Source: JANSWO01 sp964351875
GTDB taxonomy: Bacteria; Pseudomonadota; Gammaproteobacteria; Pseudomonadales; Azotimanducaceae
Direction: 5' to 3'
DNA: 16,407 nt
NCBI GenBank assembly: GCA_964351875.1
Contig: CAYGQC010000086.1
Location: 1-16,407, forward strand
The position numbers were made by a program, and so were the translations under genes. Positions 14,064 through 16,407 of this stretch are shown piece by piece (position 1 is the stretch's first letter; every line of letters begins with the position of its first letter). The notes beneath the pieces are model-generated. The model had not been told where the DNA came from. It saw only the letters and a program-made list of their open reading frames with translations, and did not search any database.

Positions 14064-15073
14064 AGACTCATCCTCCCGATAACTTCTGCGGTGAACTGCG
14101 TAGTCGACAACGACCCACCGAGATCAGCCGTCCGCTCACCATCAGCGATCGCCCCAGCGATACCACCGCGAAGCTTGTCGCCCAGGAAGCGCTCGCCGAT
14201 GTGATCGAGCAGCATGCCGAAGGCCAGCAGCATCGCCGCCGGGTTGCATACGTTCTTGCCGGCAATATCAGGCGCTGTGCCACCAGCGGGATCAAACATA
14301 GCCATTTCTACGTTGCCCTCCTTACCGAAGGCAAAGTTCCCGGACGCGCCCGTACCCAAACTACCGACGAGACCCGATGCCAGGTCTGAGAGGAAATCGC
14401 CGTACTCATTCAGTACGAGCACAACCTCAAAGCTCTCAGGTTGCAGTATGAGTTTGCCCAGCAAGGCATCAAACAGCTCTGTATTGAAGTCGACGTAGGG
14501 GTAATTTTCCGCCACGGTTTTCACCACTGACTCGAATAAACCGTCTGTCACCCGCTGAATCGTGTGTTTGCTACTGGACGTCACGCTCCAGCCGTTCCGC
14601 CGCGCTAGCTCAAATGCAAATTGCGCCGCATGGGTACAGGGTTCGCGCTCAACCATCCGCAAGCTAACCGCTGCATGCTCGCCGATGAGCTGGCCCGGAT
14701 CTTCGTACGTGCCGCCGGTACCGACGCGCACAATATGCAGATTCACGTCTTCCTTGAAGTTGGTATGAATTCCAGGAATCGAGATAGCTGGCCGGTAGAT
14801 AACGGAGAAATTACACCGGCGTCGCAGCAACGCGTTCGGACTGACGCTGCCCGTGACGGTGGGATATTTCAGCGCGAGACGGTTGCGCTTGAGAGAGGCT
14901 ACACCCTCTTCAATCGCCGCCTCGCCCTCCTCTTCGCGCCGCGCAAGACTCCAATCCACTTTGTTGAAGGTCATGTCCAGCGGCAACACCTCGGCCACGC
15001 TGGCCACGGCCTGCTCCAGCTCAGGACCAATGCCGTCGCCACAGAGTTCGGTGATATTCAGAATGCTGGCCAA
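14060..15073 (-). CDS. Divergent isopropylmalate/isocitrate dehydrogenase-family enzyme
   Basis: A 337-residue member of the beta-decarboxylating dehydrogenase superfamily, expected to oxidise and decarboxylate a 2-hydroxy acid with NAD(P) and a divalent metal. N-terminal GDGIGPE is present (12-18). The Arg cluster LLRRR (82-86) and YRP (93-95) is kept. Next comes RVGTGGTYED (116-125), nearest to the TGG-Tyr form of isopropylmalate dehydrogenase, then the catalytic Lys169 in SSKHTIQRVTDGLF and the metal Asp pair in NEYGDFLSD (226 and 230). The cofactor loop reads PAGGTAPDIAGK, with Gly where relatives usually have His in HGSAPDIAGK. Start TTG at 15073 is chosen because AAGGA lies 7 bp upstream and the length fits the family; the TTG at 15133 is rejected. 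No leuA, leuC or leuD is nearby, so a leucine-biosynthetic role is unlikely. Substrate unknown. Confidence 0.9.
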   Translation of the reverse strand: MASILNITELCGDGIGPELEQAVASVAEVLPLDMTFNKVDWSLARREEEGEAAIEEGVASLKRNRLALKYPTVTGSVSPNALLRRRCNFSVIYRPAISIPGIHTNFKEDVNLHIVRVGTGGTYEDPGQLIGEHAAVSLRMVEREPCTHAAQFAFELARRNGWSVTSSSKHTIQRVTDGLFESVVKTVAENYPYVDFNTELFDALLGKLILQPESFEVVLVLNEYGDFLSDLASGLVGSLGTGASGNFAFGKEGNVEMAMFDPAGGTAPDIAGKNVCNPAAMLLAFGMLLDHIGERFLGDKLRGGIAGAIADGERTADLGGSLSTTQFTAEVIGRMSL

Positions 15074-15160
15074 AACGTCTTCCTTAAGTCGGGATTGCGC
15101 GATCAAGATCGGCGCGCATTGTACTGCAAGCAATCGCCGCGGGCCGGAAACGCCTACTCG

Positions 15161-15183
15161 AAAACAAGCGCTGCTAACCGCTT
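15161..15183 (-). terminator. Weak hairpin with short T-tract after the SDR gene
   Basis: On the minus strand AAGCG/CGCTT (15183-15179 and 15170-15166) forms a 5-bp stem with an 8-nt loop and overlaps the SDR stop codon. It is followed by GTTTT (15165-15161). Too short to be a strong terminator, but it could attenuate reading into the downstream dehydrogenase. A TACAAT hexamer further on (15123-15118) looks like a -10 but has no -35 partner. Confidence 0.25.
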
Positions 15184-16015
15184 AAAGGATGTAGCCATCG
15201 CCCGACGCGCGCACGGTGATATCGCCGATCGATACGCCCCAGGGTTGATCAATCGCGTAGACGATCTGGTCCGCGAGGAATTCGGGTGCTAACGCGAAAT
15301 ACTCAACGCTGTTCGGATCAGCGAGCTCAGCCGGCAGGTCACCGGTTGCAAACGCCGCCATCTGCTGACCGTAGGAGGCCGTGTTCTGGCCGAGAATGCC
15401 AACCACCGCCTCCGGGTTCACGACGGCGCCTGCCAACCCCGTGGCCGGCACACCCGTCGGCCGAACAATCGTGACCTTGATCTTGCCCTGGGTTTCCACG
15501 CGCAGCGATTCACTCAGGAAATTCACGGCCGCTTTGCTTGCCCCATACACAGCCGCACCGACAACGGGAAAGTTGCTGTAGATGGATGACAGGTTAACCA
15601 CATGACCCCGACCCGCTGCGATCATCGGATCGTGCGCCGCGATGATCCCATTCATCACGCCTTTGATATTGATATCGATACAGCGGCTCCACGCATCGAC
15701 CGCCTGCTCATGGTCCGAGAAAAAAGCGAGTGGCATGATGCCGGCGTTGTTGATCCAGATATCGATCTGACCAAACGCATCCAACGCCGCGGCTGCGAGC
15801 GCTTTCATTTGCGTCAGATCGCTGACATCTGTCACCTGAACACGCGCGTCACCACCAGCCGATTCGATTAGTGCTTTCGTCTGGCCAAGCGCCTCAGCAT
15901 TGATATCGGCGCCCACAATCTTCGCGCCACGCGCAGAAGTCTTCTCTGCGACGAGCCGGCCGAAGCCTCCGCCGGCGCCCGTAATCACGATGACTTTTCC
16001 GTCCAGATGACTCAC
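15182..16015 (-). CDS. Short-chain dehydrogenase/reductase (classical SDR)
   Basis: A 277-residue Rossmann-fold SDR. The cofactor motif TGAGGGFG is at 12-19 and an acidic residue follows strand 2 (VGADIN), favouring NAD(H). NNAG lies at 89-92, the catalytic Ser in NLSS (143/144) and YGASK at 157-161 (Tyr157, Lys161), so the catalytic set is complete. The last ~80 residues, including FLADQIVYAIDQPWG, form the substrate side. It oxidises or reduces an alcohol/ketone in the cytoplasm. GTG at 16015 is preferred because AAGGAG (16027-16022) is 6 bp upstream; the TTG at 16033 would place the Shine-Dalgarno inside the gene. It is 27 bp downstream of the MDR gene and 108 bp upstream of the dehydrogenase gene, so probably co-transcribed with the former. 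Substrate unknown. Confidence 0.93.
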   Translation of the reverse strand: MSHLDGKVIVITGAGGGFGRLVAEKTSARGAKIVGADINAEALGQTKALIESAGGDARVQVTDVSDLTQMKALAAAALDAFGQIDIWINNAGIMPLAFFSDHEQAVDAWSRCIDINIKGVMNGIIAAHDPMIAAGRGHVVNLSSIYSNFPVVGAAVYGASKAAVNFLSESLRVETQGKIKVTIVRPTGVPATGLAGAVVNPEAVVGILGQNTASYGQQMAAFATGDLPAELADPNSVEYFALAPEFLADQIVYAIDQPWGVSIGDITVRASGDGYIL

Positions 16016-16042
16016 TCGCGTCTCCTTATCCAACCAGCTTTA

Positions 16043-16407
16043 CTACCAATTCGTGAGCACAAGCTTACCGACAATGCTGCCGGCAAGCTGGGCATCAAGC
16101 GCTTCACGGACTTCGCTCATCGATCGCGTTACAACCGGCGCGGGCGTGAGCCGGCCATCGCCAATCAATTCGAGCAACGAGCGCAGCAGCTCAGTGTTTA
16201 TCTCGGGATTCGCGCGCGCTTCGCCGCCCCAATCGACGCCAAGCACGCTACAACGTTTCAATAGCATGAGGTTCGCAGGAAAGGACGGTATCTCGCCGCT
16301 GGCAAACCCCACCACCAGGTATCGACCGCCGGGCGATAGAGAACGCAGCGCCGGCTCTGCGACCGCACCACCGACCGGATCGACCACCATATCCAGGCCA
16401 GACTTTG
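16043..16407 (-). CDS. MDR-superfamily (NADPH:quinone oxidoreductase-like) dehydrogenase, 5' end cut by window
   Basis: Only the C-terminal ~121 residues are present; the frame stays open to the right edge, so an internal Met at 16390 is not the start. The visible part begins SGLDMVVDPVGG, the MDR Rossmann segment usually read as GADVVVDPVGG. It continues with LSPGGRYLVVGFASGEIPSFP, LLKRCSVLGVDWGG (the quinone oxidoreductase-type loop) and the family end RSMSEVREALDAQLAGSIVGKLVL. These features point to the zinc-independent quinone/enoyl reductase branch, but the N-terminal half needed to see metal ligands is missing. The product is cytoplasmic and would use NAD(P)H. It precedes the SDR gene by 27 bp on the same strand. 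Partial: 5' end lies outside the window. Confidence 0.88.
   Translation of the reverse strand, partial: KSGLDMVVDPVGGAVAEPALRSLSPGGRYLVVGFASGEIPSFPANLMLLKRCSVLGVDWGGEARANPEINTELLRSLLELIGDGRLTPAPVVTRSMSEVREALDAQLAGSIVGKLVLTNW

Noticed and set aside
14060..15073. Assignment of the dehydrogenase as LeuB or Icd
   Set aside because: Loop residues differ at the substrate and cofactor sites and no leucine or TCA-cycle genes are adjacent, so no gene symbol is given.
1..16407. Mobile elements, attachment sites, CRISPR repeats, tRNA or defence genes
   Set aside because: I saw no transposase, integrase, regularly spaced repeats or cloverleaf-like sequence; the content is metabolic, redox and signalling genes.

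Overview
The window is GC-rich, gene-dense bacterial DNA. It has no rRNA, tRNA, CRISPR array, insertion sequence or phage gene that I can recognise. The gene set suggests an aerobic, heterotrophic proteobacterium, most likely gammaproteobacterial. The pointers are a Ser/Thr kinase fused to a TPR region, a class I cytochrome c, a cytochrome b561-YceI fusion, a Blc-type lipoprotein lipocalin, MaoC, SDR and MDR enzymes, and DsbA-fold isomerase-like proteins. This is inference from family content; no marker gene is present.

Layout. Seventeen protein genes are supported. From 96 to about 10250 there are nine single-gene units whose strand alternates strictly: flavodoxin-like (+), stand-alone molybdopterin oxidoreductase (-), LLM-class F420-type oxidoreductase (+), small periplasmic cytochrome c (-), cytochrome b561-YceI fusion (+), MaoC hydratase (-), YugP-type membrane zinc peptidase (+), Ser/Thr kinase-TPR receptor (-), lipocalin lipoprotein (+). 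Convergent gaps are 6 to 92 bp and divergent gaps 150 to 192 bp, so promoters should lie in the divergent gaps. No gene-free stretch exceeds 300 bases.

From 10301 to the right edge every gene is on the minus strand. In transcription order they are: an MDR (quinone-oxidoreductase-like) gene cut by the window edge, an SDR, a divergent isopropylmalate/isocitrate dehydrogenase homologue, two tandem DsbA-fold proteins related to 2-hydroxychromene-2-carboxylate isomerase, then after 135 bp a cytoplasmic LysM-like 89-residue protein, an 88-residue protein of unknown family, and a D-aminoacylase-type amidohydrolase. The dehydrogenase and the two DsbA-fold genes overlap by 4 nt and 1 nt and are almost certainly translationally coupled. 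The block looks like a small catabolic or detoxification locus (redox, isomerisation, hydrolysis), but the sequence does not reveal its substrate.

The parts most worth a second look are the overlapping trio of a TGG-Tyr type beta-decarboxylating dehydrogenase homologue with two non-identical isomerase-like paralogues, one with an altered active-site motif, and the LysM-like plus unknown pair in front of the amidohydrolase. Several computed ORF starts were corrected here to starts with clear Shine-Dalgarno sequences; six of the seventeen genes begin with GTG or TTG.
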